Below are positions 6,216 to 12,121 of a DNA stretch of 12,121 nucleotides, piece by piece. Both the position numbers and the translations under genes were made by a program. Numbering within the stretch: the first letter of the stretch is position 1; each line of letters opens with the position of its first letter. The notes beneath the pieces are model-generated. The model was not told the DNA's origin. It was given only the letters and a program-made list of their open reading frames with translations, and made no database searches. The DNA comes from Phycisphaerae bacterium (GTDB lineage Bacteria; Planctomycetota; Phycisphaerae; Sedimentisphaerales; SG8-4): positions 1 to 12,121 of the forward strand of contig JAUWLI010000053.1 of the NCBI GenBank assembly GCA_030613765.1, given 5' to 3'.

Positions 6216-7643
6216 TTATCGGCGTTTAATTTTTCCTCTTCTCTTTATGACTCTTTTACGCTTTGAGCGCTGCTTTATTTTTCTTCCGCCGGACATAGCG
6301 GCGCTTATAGTGTCCATATTCAAACCGCCGCTTAATAAATTCTTTAGTCCGCCGAGTTTTCCCCCGCTCATCGCTTTCATCATATCGCGGCTTCGCTTAA
6401 AGGTCTTTACAAGGCTGGAGACATCATTGGGCTGTACGCCCGCGCCCGCGGCGACACGTCTTCTTCTGGGTGAATCTATAATGTCGGGTTCGCGACGTTC
6501 GCGCGGTGTCATGGAATAGACAATAGCCTCCATTCTTGAAACCTCACCATCATCGATATCCATATCATCGAGCTGCCCGCCCATACCGGGCATCATTTTC
6601 ATCATATCCTTGATGCCGCCCATTTTTTTTACGGCCTGCATCTGCTTTAGGAAATCATCAAAGCCAAAGCTTCCCTTGGCCATTTTCTTTTGGAGTTTCT
6701 CGGCCTCTTCGACCTCAAAATGCTCCTGGGCCTTTTCGACGAGTGTAACGACATCGCCCATGCCGAGGATTCTGCCGGCCATACGTTCGGGGTGGAACTC
6801 TTCGAGCTTATCGAGCTTTTCACCAACGCCGATGAACTTGATTGGCTTCGAGGTGACGGCCTTTACGCTGAGTGCTGCACCGCCGCGGGCGTCACCGTCA
6901 AGTTTTGTGAGGATGACGCCATCAAGCTCAAGGCGCTCGTTGAATTCTTTGGCTGAGTTGACGGCATCCTGTCCGGTCATTGCATCACAGACGAGGTAAA
7001 TCTGGTGGGGATTGACGGCCTTGGCGATATTGGCCACCTCGGCCATCATCTCCTCATCTACGTGCAGCCTGCCGGCAGTGTCGAGGATGATGACATCGTT
7101 GTTATTTTGGCGTGCATGCTTTATGGCATTTTTTGCGACCTTTACGGGATTTTTGCTTTCCTCGGTGTAAACATCGATATTTGTCTGCTGGCCCAGAACA
7201 ACCAATTGCTCAATAGCGGCGGGTCTTCGCAGGTCGTCAGCGACCAGGAGGGGATTTTTGCCCTTGACGACAACGTATTTTCCGAGTTTTGCGGCGGTTG
7301 TGGTTTTTCCGCCACCCTGGAGGCCGGCCAACATGATTATGGTGGGTCCGGGCGAGACAAAATAGATACTGGTGTCGACGGGGCCCATTAGTTTTGTAAG
7401 CTCATCGTTGACGATTTTGACGAGGACTTGGCTGGGATGCAGGCTCTTTATCACCTCGGCACCGATGGCGGCCTGGGTGACGTCTTTGCAGAACTTCTTT
7501 ACGACGCTGTAGCTGACGTCGGCCTCGAGAAGCGCCTTTCGCACGTCCCGCATAGCGTCGGAGACGTTTGCCTCGGTGATTCTTCCCCGGCCTGCCAGCG
7601 ACCTGAAGACTGCATTGAATTTTTCGGTCAACGATTCAAACAT
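6216..7643 (-). CDS. ffh: Signal recognition particle GTPase Ffh (SRP54)
   Basis: Ffh binds SRP RNA and signal sequences of nascent membrane and exported proteins, and docks with FtsY in a GTP-dependent way. The start is ATG at MFESLTEKFNAVFR. The frame is open 41 codons further upstream, but those codons encode no family sequence and run into tandem repeats, so the 475-residue form is chosen. The N domain is at 1-90. The G domain has GLQGGGKT (107-114), DDLRRPAA (136-143), DTAGR (188-192), TKLDGDARGG (246-255). The Met-rich M domain follows (FLKQMQAVKKMGG, KDMMKMMPGMGG) with the RNA-binding segment MTPRERREP...SPRRRRVAAGAG (378-402). A strongly basic tail (from about 454) is rather Lys/Arg-rich. 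It opens the gene block that continues through a sulfatase and an orphan to rpsP-trmD. Confidence 0.97.
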   Translation of the reverse strand: MFESLTEKFNAVFRSLAGRGRITEANVSDAMRDVRKALLEADVSYSVVKKFCKDVTQAAIGAEVIKSLHPSQVLVKIVNDELTKLMGPVDTSIYFVSPGPTIIMLAGLQGGGKTTTAAKLGKYVVVKGKNPLLVADDLRRPAAIEQLVVLGQQTNIDVYTEESKNPVKVAKNAIKHARQNNNDVIILDTAGRLHVDEEMMAEVANIAKAVNPHQIYLVCDAMTGQDAVNSAKEFNERLELDGVILTKLDGDARGGAALSVKAVTSKPIKFIGVGEKLDKLEEFHPERMAGRILGMGDVVTLVEKAQEHFEVEEAEKLQKKMAKGSFGFDDFLKQMQAVKKMGGIKDMMKMMPGMGGQLDDMDIDDGEVSRMEAIVYSMTPRERREPDIIDSPRRRRVAAGAGVQPNDVSSLVKTFKRSRDMMKAMSGGKLGGLKNLLSGGLNMDTISAAMSGGRKIKQRSKRKRVIKRRGKIKRR

Positions 7644-7649
7644 TTCCGG

Positions 7650-7677
7650 ATACTCGTTACTCGATTCTCGATACTCG
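7650..7677. repeat. Four tandem heptamers just upstream of ffh
   Basis: Four consecutive 7-base units read ATACTCG, TTACTCG, ATTCTCG and ATACTCG on the plus strand. They end six bases before the ffh start codon in the transcribed leader, so they occupy the region normally used by the ribosome site. GAG triplets on the minus strand lie within Shine-Dalgarno distance. A CCGCC-GT-GGCGG inverted repeat (7681-7692) abuts them. Confidence 0.75.
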
Positions 7678-7710
7678 AATCCGCCGTGGCGGTATGAGCT
7701 AAATAAAATT

Positions 7711-7725
7711 CCCAATAAATTTGGG
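7711..7725 (-). promoter_or_regulatory. Small hairpin with a T-rich tail in the ffh leader
   Basis: CCCAA and TTGGG form a perfect 5-bp stem around a 5-base loop. On the minus strand it is followed by AATTTTATTT. It could be a weak attenuator or pause site within the ffh leader; the stem is short, so this is tentative. Confidence 0.3.
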
Positions 7726-7783
7726 GGTAAAATATCCTTCTGAGCCAGCCAGAAACCAGCGAACACACCCTCTTTTGCTCAGC

Positions 7784-7811
7784 CCAGATCCTTCGCTGCG
7801 CTCAGGATGAC
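7784..7811. repeat. Hairpin-forming small repeat, copy 2 (ffh leader)
   Basis: Near-copy of 6172-6197 in the same orientation, so the two copies flank ffh as direct repeats about 1.6 kb apart. ATCCT and AGGAT form the ends of an imperfect hairpin around TCGCTGCGCTC. It lies just downstream of the best ffh promoter candidate, so it would be transcribed at the very start of the ffh leader. Unlike copy 1, it lacks the outer AAATACT/AGTATTT arms. Confidence 0.7.
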
Positions 7812-7824
7812 CTTATGATGGAGG

Positions 7825-7853
7825 ATTATAAGGCAGCAGAGGCGATTTTGCAA
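7825..7853 (-). promoter_or_regulatory. ffh: Strong candidate sigma70-type promoter for ffh
   Basis: On the minus strand a perfect TATAAT (complement of 7825-7830) lies 17 bp after TTGCAA (7848-7853, four of six to the -35 consensus). Transcription would begin near 7818, giving a leader of about 175 nt that contains the small repeat, the short hairpin and the heptamers before the ffh ATG. Confidence 0.6.
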
Positions 7854-8097
7854 GGACAAACGTGTTTTTCTGGCAGAGAGCCGGAGTAAGGTACGAAAAA
7901 GGGGGGATTTTGGCAAGGAAATTTTTAGTTTAGGCCGGTCACAACTGAAAAGGATGCAGAAAAAGGGGAGGAAACGGTAGAAATCCGGGGATATAGCTGG
8001 TAATATCGTAAATCATTGGTTTCAGGAATATTTTGAAGCAATGCAGATGGCAAATTCCAGGTAAGGCAAGCCCCATACCTAAATCAGGAGACTTGTT
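7854..8097. other. Divergent intergenic region between ffh promoter and the metallohydrolase gene
   Basis: No gene or RNA is recognised here. It contains a G-rich stretch AAAAAGGGGGGATTTTGG that recurs in similar form near the right end of the window, and a second AAAAAGGGGAGG. Just before the downstream gene is an inverted repeat, AGGTA (8059-8063) and TACCT (8076-8080), followed by the ribosome site AGGAG. No convincing promoter for the plus-strand gene was found. Confidence 0.5.
7893..7920. repeat. G-rich intergenic motif, copy 1
   Basis: CGAAAAAGGGGGGATTTTGG followed by CAAGGA. A near match, CGAAAAGGGGGATTTCGGG followed by CAGGA, occurs at 11957-11980 in the same orientation. Both lie in non-coding DNA upstream of minus-strand genes (ffh and a membrane protein). 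The role is unknown. Confidence 0.45.
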
Positions 8098-9729
8098 ATG
8101 TTAAACCGAGGTATCCTTGTAACACTCGTCCTTGAATTGATGCTGGTGTCTTTTGTGTGTGCAGCGGAGAATGGTATTGTCCTGAACGGCGAGGTTATCG
8201 ATGCCGATACAGGAGAAACACTGGCTCACAGGATTTACATACAAGATGAAAAAGGAAAGTGGTATTTCCCCAGGTCCGCCTCGCCCAACGGCTCAGCAGT
8301 CGTCTATAAAAAGCAGAACTGGGGCAATAAAAAGTCGGTGGAGTTTCATACTACAGTATCGGCGCATCCCTTCACAATCGAACTTCCGGCGGGCCAATAC
8401 ACCGTCACTATCGAGCGTGGTAAGGAGTACCTGCCCCTCACCAAGAAAGTGACGGTGGGCACGGAAGCTGTCAATTTGAAGTTCCAGCTCAAGCGATGGA
8501 TCAACATGGCCCGGCTTGGCTGGTACTCGGGTGACACGCACGTACACCGAACGCTGCAGGAGCTGCCAAATGTTCAGCTTGCCGAAGACCTGAACGTTTC
8601 GTTTCCCCTGCTGTACTGGGTGACCAAGGCCTTTGAGCCTCCGGGCACAGGTGACAAAAGCACGGGCAGGAAGGTAGAGCCGCAATTGATTTCCATCGAT
8701 GACACGCATGTGATTTACCCGTTAAATACGGAGTACGAGATTTTTTCCGTAGATGGTAAGAATCACACCCTCGAAGCGTTTTTCGTGCTCAATCATCAAT
8801 CCGTTTTTCAAAAGGGAGCCCCTCCGGTTGCTGGTATTGCCGAGAACGCCAGAGCCCAGGGTGGATTGCTGGAATTGGATAAGCACAACTGGCCCTGGTC
8901 TATGATGCTGGTTCCAATCATGAACATTGATCTATTCGAATTGGCCAACAATCACATTTGGCGGACAGAATTTGCCTTTTCGGGATTCGGTGAAGCGGCT
9001 CCGGAATATATGGGAATCGAGACGAACTCCAAGGGCTTTACGGAACTCGGTTGGATTGAATATGGATTCAAAAATTACTATGCTCTTCTGAACTGCGGTT
9101 TCCGCCTGCGTCCGACCGCAGGAACGGCCTCCGGTGTGCACCCTGTTCCTCTGGGTTTTGGCAGGGTATACGTCAAGCTCAAGAGCGGCTTCGACTATGA
9201 GAAGTGGATGCAGGGACTGGATGAGGGGCACAGCTTTGTCACGACGGGTCCGATGCTTTTTGTGAATATCAACAGCTTTGTTCCGGGGCACATATTCAGC
9301 CAGCCTGACCGGGGCACAGGTACATATTCAGTTGCCGGTATCGCCCAAAGCGCTTACCCGCTGGAACGCATAGAGATTGTGGTCAACGGCCTGGTCGCCA
9401 AAACGGTCAAGGCCCAAAATATAAAGACGCTTTCGGGTAGCTTCTCCGGTAGAATCAATGAAAAGATTGAAGTTGCGAGTTCCTCCTGGATTGCAGTACG
9501 CTGCTTCGAAGCTCGGCCGAACGGGCGCACTCGTTTTGCCCACACCAGTCCGTTTCATGTGGAGGTCGAGGGAAAACCACTGCGCCCTCGGAAGGCGGAA
9601 ATCGGTTTTCTCATCAAGCGGATGCAGAAACAAATCGAACGAAACAAACGCGTTTTGCCCAAAGAAGCACTCGACGAATATCACCGGGCCCTGAAGATTT
9701 ATCAAACGATAGCCAAGTCAGCAAGGTAG
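8098..9729 (+). CDS. Secreted PHP-type metallohydrolase, CehA/McbA-like
   Basis: A 543-residue protein with a signal peptide (1-23, ending SFVCAA) and a good ribosome site AGGAG seven bases before the ATG. Residues about 27-131 form a beta-rich domain (GEVIDADTGE, LPAGQYTVTIERG) like carboxypeptidase regulatory or carbohydrate-binding folds. The catalytic domain starts with SGDTHVHRT, where Asp146, His148 and His150 form the first metal motif of the PHP/CehA family. ELDKHNWP (Asp261, His263) and ELANNH (Glu281, His286) follow. LNCGFRLRPTAGTASGVHP (332-349) is the typical late motif, with Thr-Ala where many relatives have Asp. VTTGPMLFVN leads into a C-terminal beta domain, and the last 40 residues are helical and basic. 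Characterised family members hydrolyse esters or phosphodiesters; the substrate here is unknown. The cupin gene follows after 15 bases, so the two are probably co-transcribed. Confidence 0.85.
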   Translation: MLNRGILVTLVLELMLVSFVCAAENGIVLNGEVIDADTGETLAHRIYIQDEKGKWYFPRSASPNGSAVVYKKQNWGNKKSVEFHTTVSAHPFTIELPAGQYTVTIERGKEYLPLTKKVTVGTEAVNLKFQLKRWINMARLGWYSGDTHVHRTLQELPNVQLAEDLNVSFPLLYWVTKAFEPPGTGDKSTGRKVEPQLISIDDTHVIYPLNTEYEIFSVDGKNHTLEAFFVLNHQSVFQKGAPPVAGIAENARAQGGLLELDKHNWPWSMMLVPIMNIDLFELANNHIWRTEFAFSGFGEAAPEYMGIETNSKGFTELGWIEYGFKNYYALLNCGFRLRPTAGTASGVHPVPLGFGRVYVKLKSGFDYEKWMQGLDEGHSFVTTGPMLFVNINSFVPGHIFSQPDRGTGTYSVAGIAQSAYPLERIEIVVNGLVAKTVKAQNIKTLSGSFSGRINEKIEVASSSWIAVRCFEARPNGRTRFAHTSPFHVEVEGKPLRPRKAEIGFLIKRMQKQIERNKRVLPKEALDEYHRALKIYQTIAKSAR

Positions 9730-9744
9730 GAAAGGGGGCCGGCC

Positions 9745-10131
9745 ATGAGTGAGGACAAGCCAGGAAAAGAAACGAAGACGAAAAGGAGCCAACGTCCCTG
9801 GGGCGATATTTACATGGTTGTTCGTAACGAGCGCTGCTCTGTAGACATCACGCATGTTCGAGCAGGCGAACGTTCGAGCCTGCATTCACACGCAGACAGA
9901 TATGAGCTCTTTCATTTTCTGGATGACGGAGCCCATCTTGAAATGGATGGAGAGGTCTATTTGCCGAAGACCCATGAAGAGTTCATGATTCGTCCGGGCG
10001 TTAAGCATCGCTTTTGGGCGGAAGCGAATGGCTTTAGAATGTTAGTGGTCTGCTTTGGCCAGTGGAAAGCAGAAGACCAGGAACGGCATGAGGACGATTA
10101 CGGCAGAAAGGGAAAGAAACCTCAGTTATGA
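9745..10131 (+). CDS. Stand-alone cupin of the type II mannose-6-phosphate isomerase family
   Basis: A 128-residue cytoplasmic cupin (no signal peptide) with ribosome site GGGGG six bases before the ATG. It begins its fold with RPWGDIYMV (17-25). It shows AGERSSLHSHADRYELFHFL, where His47, His49 and Glu54 would bind metal in cupin motif 1, and PGVKHRF (His88) in motif 2. It ends with EDDYGR (116-121), the hallmark end of the mannose-6-phosphate isomerase cupin domain usually fused to GDP-mannose pyrophosphorylase. The pyrophosphorylase part is absent. The activity may be sugar-phosphate isomerisation, but stand-alone copies are not all proven isomerases. It is probably in an operon with the preceding secreted metallohydrolase; a direct functional link is not evident. 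Confidence 0.85.
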   Translation: MSEDKPGKETKTKRSQRPWGDIYMVVRNERCSVDITHVRAGERSSLHSHADRYELFHFLDDGAHLEMDGEVYLPKTHEEFMIRPGVKHRFWAEANGFRMLVVCFGQWKAEDQERHEDDYGRKGKKPQL

Positions 10132-10171
10132 CTTTCCTCTTAGTTCGGGACGGCCGCGGGGACAGAAAAGT

Positions 10172-10858
10172 CTAAATGTTCCAGTCTTTTGAACTGGAAA
10201 TGAATTTGTTTTGCACGATTATACCTACGAGCGTCGGTACTATAAATGCGACCGGTAGAAACCAGCGGTAATCGAATACAAGTATCTGGACCTTCTCGGG
10301 GTCAAAATAGTTGTACAGGACGGCCAGGACGGCTGTTACTATGAGCGCACCGCCACCGAAGCTGGTAAACAATACGACGGCGAGCTTGAAAACGATAAAC
10401 GAAATCATTCCACCCGCGATGAGACCGGCGAGGGCGCCGGCCCAGATATATCCGTCGGGCAGAGCAAATGCATACCATATTCCTCCGGTAAGTATTCCGC
10501 CGGCTACAGCCCCAAGCGCGCTGACACCCCATCGCATTAATGGAATAGAGAGAACTCCGGTCATCACTACGCCCATCAGTCCCAGCCACATTCCGTTTCC
10601 TCCGACGAGCTTTTCGTTTACCATTAATCCCCCAAACAGGCCCACCAGTGCGAAACAAAGTGTTACCAATATCTTGAAGATTCTCCAGCCATAGAGCAGG
10701 CAAACGACACCGAAGCAGATAAATGCCAAAGCCTCGACGAGGCTCAGCTCGACAATCTGTTCCCAGATGAAGTTAATCGGGACAATTCCTTCTTCAACCG
10801 GTTCGGTGGTCCGCATTGCAGGTTCGGCGGCCCGTGCAAGTATAGTGAAAGAATCCAT
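10172..10858 (-). CDS. Multi-pass membrane protein of unknown function (about seven helices)
   Basis: I do not recognise this 228-residue protein by name. After an N-terminal segment of about 35 residues there are about seven hydrophobic segments (near 39-56, 60-79, 90-108, 110-131, 135-155, 157-181, 197-215). They are rich in Gly, which recalls DUF4203/TMEM198-like proteins. A GWRIFKILV motif lies at the start of helix two. GGAGA sits seven bases before the ATG, and a sigma70-like promoter lies upstream. It is downstream of, and similar in layout to, the 271-residue membrane protein on the same strand, and faces the cupin gene tail to tail. No catalytic residues are evident; a channel, transporter or envelope scaffold would all fit. 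Confidence 0.8.
   Translation of the reverse strand: MDSFTILARAAEPAMRTTEPVEEGIVPINFIWEQIVELSLVEALAFICFGVVCLLYGWRIFKILVTLCFALVGLFGGLMVNEKLVGGNGMWLGLMGVVMTGVLSIPLMRWGVSALGAVAGGILTGGIWYAFALPDGYIWAGALAGLIAGGMISFIVFKLAVVLFTSFGGGALIVTAVLAVLYNYFDPEKVQILVFDYRWFLPVAFIVPTLVGIIVQNKFISSSKDWNI
10179..10199. other. Inverted repeat at the end of the membrane protein gene
   Basis: TTCCAGT (10179-10185) and ACTGGAA (10193-10199) are perfect reverse complements with a 7-base loop, overlapping the last codons of the minus-strand gene. It lies between convergent genes, so a bidirectional transcription stop is possible. Neither side has a clean T-run, so the terminator call is weak. Confidence 0.3.
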
Positions 10859-10928
10859 TATTGGTCTCCGTAATGTTTCTTTTGTTTTTCCCCGATAAAG
10901 CGGGAGTGATCTCCAGTTTTAGCCACTA

Positions 10929-10956
10929 ATATTAAGGATGCAGCATATAAAGTCAA
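10929..10956 (-). promoter_or_regulatory. Candidate promoter for the 228-residue membrane protein
   Basis: On the minus strand TTGACT (complement of 10951-10956, five of six) is followed after 16 bp by TAATAT (complement of 10929-10934, four of six). The implied leader is about 60 nt and contains a small CCCG/CGGG hairpin. This suggests separate transcription from the upstream membrane protein gene despite the shared orientation. Confidence 0.4.
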
Positions 10957-11019
10957 GTATTGTCTATTTGATCGGCGTTCATTCTTTTTCTAACAACCTC
11001 TCAATCCATTAGCTTGCGG

Positions 11020-11835
11020 TTATGAACTCCGCCAGGTGTTCTTTGAACGTTCTGTTTTACCCTCCTTCGCTACTTTTTTTCTTTTTCTCCTGCCCTCGAA
11101 CCATGGACAAAGCACCAACTGTTCAACCGTGCCGAAAGCTACCATTGCCCCAAAGACAGCAGCAAAAAAAGGTGCCTTTCGACCAATGACAGTGACAGGC
11201 ATGGCCCCTTTAAACAATAACAGCAAAACCATACCAGCAAAGATAAGCAGTGCTCCGAGAACAGCCGAGCACAAAGCCGACGTTAAATTCCAGAGGTACA
11301 CTACAGCTACTATTGCAATTATGATCATCACCCCAATTATTGCCCAGCCGATCACCGACATTTGTACAACGGTCTGTTGTACTTGATCTCCAACACCAAT
11401 GATATAGGCTTTGATTGCTTTTATACTTTCGGTGACGTTGAGAGTCGGGCCATCAGATGGGACTGGATTTGTAAATGCCGGGCCTGTCTGTTCTGTAACC
11501 CCCATGTATGGTCCGCCCAGACTCGCAACGACAAAGCCCAAAGTTACCGCTAAAGATACAGCCAGTATGATGATAATCATCCTATTAAGAACTGTGGCAG
11601 TTATGGCAGCAGCTACGGCCAGGACGGATGCCGCTATCATACTTTTACCGATTACAAAGAATCCAACCACCCAGCCTAAAACAGCGCCTAAGATTGCAGA
11701 TAAAACTTTCCTGAAACCGAGTCCTCCGAGCCAGACAATGAGTCCGGCTATGACTGCCAGTATACCCGGAGCGATTAGAATTATTGGATTAATCCGCCCG
11801 GACGTTCGTTCAAAAACGTAAAAAATCTCAATCAT
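11020..11835 (-). CDS. Multi-pass membrane protein of unknown function, related to its neighbour
   Basis: A 271-residue protein with about seven hydrophobic segments (near 17-37, 43-63, 66-82, 86-107, 159-181, 186-208, 219-240). A hydrophilic loop (about 108-158) follows helix four. The C-terminal tail EGRRKRKKVAKEGK is very basic and therefore probably cytoplasmic. GGLGFRKVLSAILGAVLGWVVG at helix two parallels the GWRIFKILV region of the neighbouring 228-residue protein, suggesting two distant paralogues. A weak AAGAG lies about ten bases before the ATG. No function can be named; composition recalls DUF4203/TMEM198-like membrane proteins. Confidence 0.8.
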   Translation of the reverse strand: MIEIFYVFERTSGRINPIILIAPGILAVIAGLIVWLGGLGFRKVLSAILGAVLGWVVGFFVIGKSMIAASVLAVAAAITATVLNRMIIIILAVSLAVTLGFVVASLGGPYMGVTEQTGPAFTNPVPSDGPTLNVTESIKAIKAYIIGVGDQVQQTVVQMSVIGWAIIGVMIIIAIVAVVYLWNLTSALCSAVLGALLIFAGMVLLLLFKGAMPVTVIGRKAPFFAAVFGAMVAFGTVEQLVLCPWFEGRRKRKKVAKEGKTERSKNTWRSS

Positions 11836-11869
11836 AGTTAGTAGCTCTTTTCACAATTTAGGATTTACT

Positions 11870-11941
11870 AATTACTCAATGTCAACGACTAAATTTATTA
11901 TCGGCCTATTTAGCCGATTTGCGTTAAATAGTTGAGTGATT
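11870..11941. repeat. Multi-arm inverted repeat upstream of the 271-residue membrane protein gene
   Basis: The outer arms AATTACTCAA (11870-11879) and TTGAGTGATT (11932-11941) pair over ten positions with one T-G. In the middle ATCGGC (11900-11905) and GCCGAT (11913-11918) form a perfect 6-bp hairpin with a 7-base loop. CTATTTA within this hairpin loop is also complementary to TAAATAG at 11925-11931, so alternative pairings exist. It may be an operator, a leader structure or a small non-autonomous repeat. Confidence 0.55.
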
Positions 11942-11956
11942 TGATGATTAGGGGTG

Positions 11957-11980
11957 CGAAAAGGGGGATTTCGGGCAGGA
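11957..11980. repeat. G-rich intergenic motif, copy 2
   Basis: CGAAAAGGGGGATTTCGGG then CAGGA, matching the motif at 7893-7920 with a few changes and one shorter run each of A and G. It lies in the otherwise empty DNA beyond the multi-arm inverted repeat. Confidence 0.45.
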
Positions 11981-12085
11981 CAATGCCAAAAGTAAATTCC
12001 GGCTTTGGAGGTTGTGAGGACGGCTTCTGTATAGTATCATCACAGTTTTTACGCCATGTAGTGTAAATTTAAGGAGTGTCTGTGG

Positions 12086-12121
12086 GTGATATTGAGTAAT
12101 GATACGGCAGGACTAAAGGAC
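12086..12121 (+). CDS. Possible start of a plus-strand gene, cut by the window edge
   Basis: A strong ribosome site AAGGAG (12071-12076) is followed nine bases later by GTG opening a frame that stays open for the last twelve codons (MILSNDTAGLKD). A TTG two codons further in is an alternative start. An inverted TTTAC/GTAAA pair lies just upstream. Too little protein is visible for any functional call. Confidence 0.3.
   Translation, partial: MILSNDTAGLKD

Noticed and set aside
7644..7766. N-terminal extension of ffh by 41 codons
   Set aside because: The extra residues are unlike the family, overlap the tandem heptamers and inverted repeats, and the family start MFESLTEKF has its own ATG.
7854..8097. 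SRP RNA (4.5S/6S) gene near ffh
   Set aside because: I looked for the conserved GGAAG/GCAGCC loop region and a long hairpin and saw neither in this interval.
8293..9705. Minus-strand open frames opposite the metallohydrolase
   Set aside because: They are shadows of a gene with signal peptide, ribosome site and metal motifs on the plus strand.
10890..10904. CCCG/CGGG hairpin as a terminator between the two membrane protein genes
   Set aside because: The stem is four to five bases, and on the transcribed strand it is followed by an A-rich rather than T-rich run.

Overview
The window reads as a chromosomal piece of a planctomycete, most likely of the class Phycisphaerae. Three things point that way: two formylglycine-type sulfatases with Tat signals, a pseudopilin whose N-terminus runs into an MPALARLRQRA-type segment and ends in an H-X9-DG-like motif, and a ribosomal protein S16 with a very long low-complexity tail. 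This is inferred from gene content, not from a phylogenetic marker search.

Bases 1-7853 are one long minus-strand block. Read in the direction of transcription it holds ffh (SRP GTPase), a complete sulfatase, a 114-residue orphan protein, rpsP (S16) and trmD, then a pseudopilin gene and a second sulfatase cut by the window edge. The ffh...rpsP-trmD order is the widespread bacterial translation/secretion cluster. Here it is modified: a sulfatase and the orphan lie between ffh and rpsP, rimM is missing between rpsP and trmD, and rplS is not next to trmD. rpsP and trmD overlap by one base. The orphan carries a short ungapped match to the last part of the Ffh M domain. ffh has a good sigma70-like promoter and a long leader, and copies of a small hairpin-forming repeat flank it.

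Bases 8098-10131 are a plus-strand pair: a secreted PHP/CehA-McbA-like metallohydrolase and a small cupin of the type II mannose-6-phosphate isomerase family. Bases 10172-11835 on the minus strand hold two seven-helix membrane proteins that look distantly related to each other. The last 286 bases are mostly intergenic, with a multi-arm inverted repeat and possibly the first codons of a plus-strand gene.

Functionally, the window mixes housekeeping genes (targeting, ribosome, tRNA modification) with the polysaccharide-degradation and envelope genes typical of marine or sediment planctomycetes. The most unusual items are the 435-residue S16 with its KAEA / PEP / lysine-rich extension and the SRP54-M-domain-like orphan in the ffh-rpsP interval. 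No mobile element, CRISPR array, tRNA or rRNA was seen.
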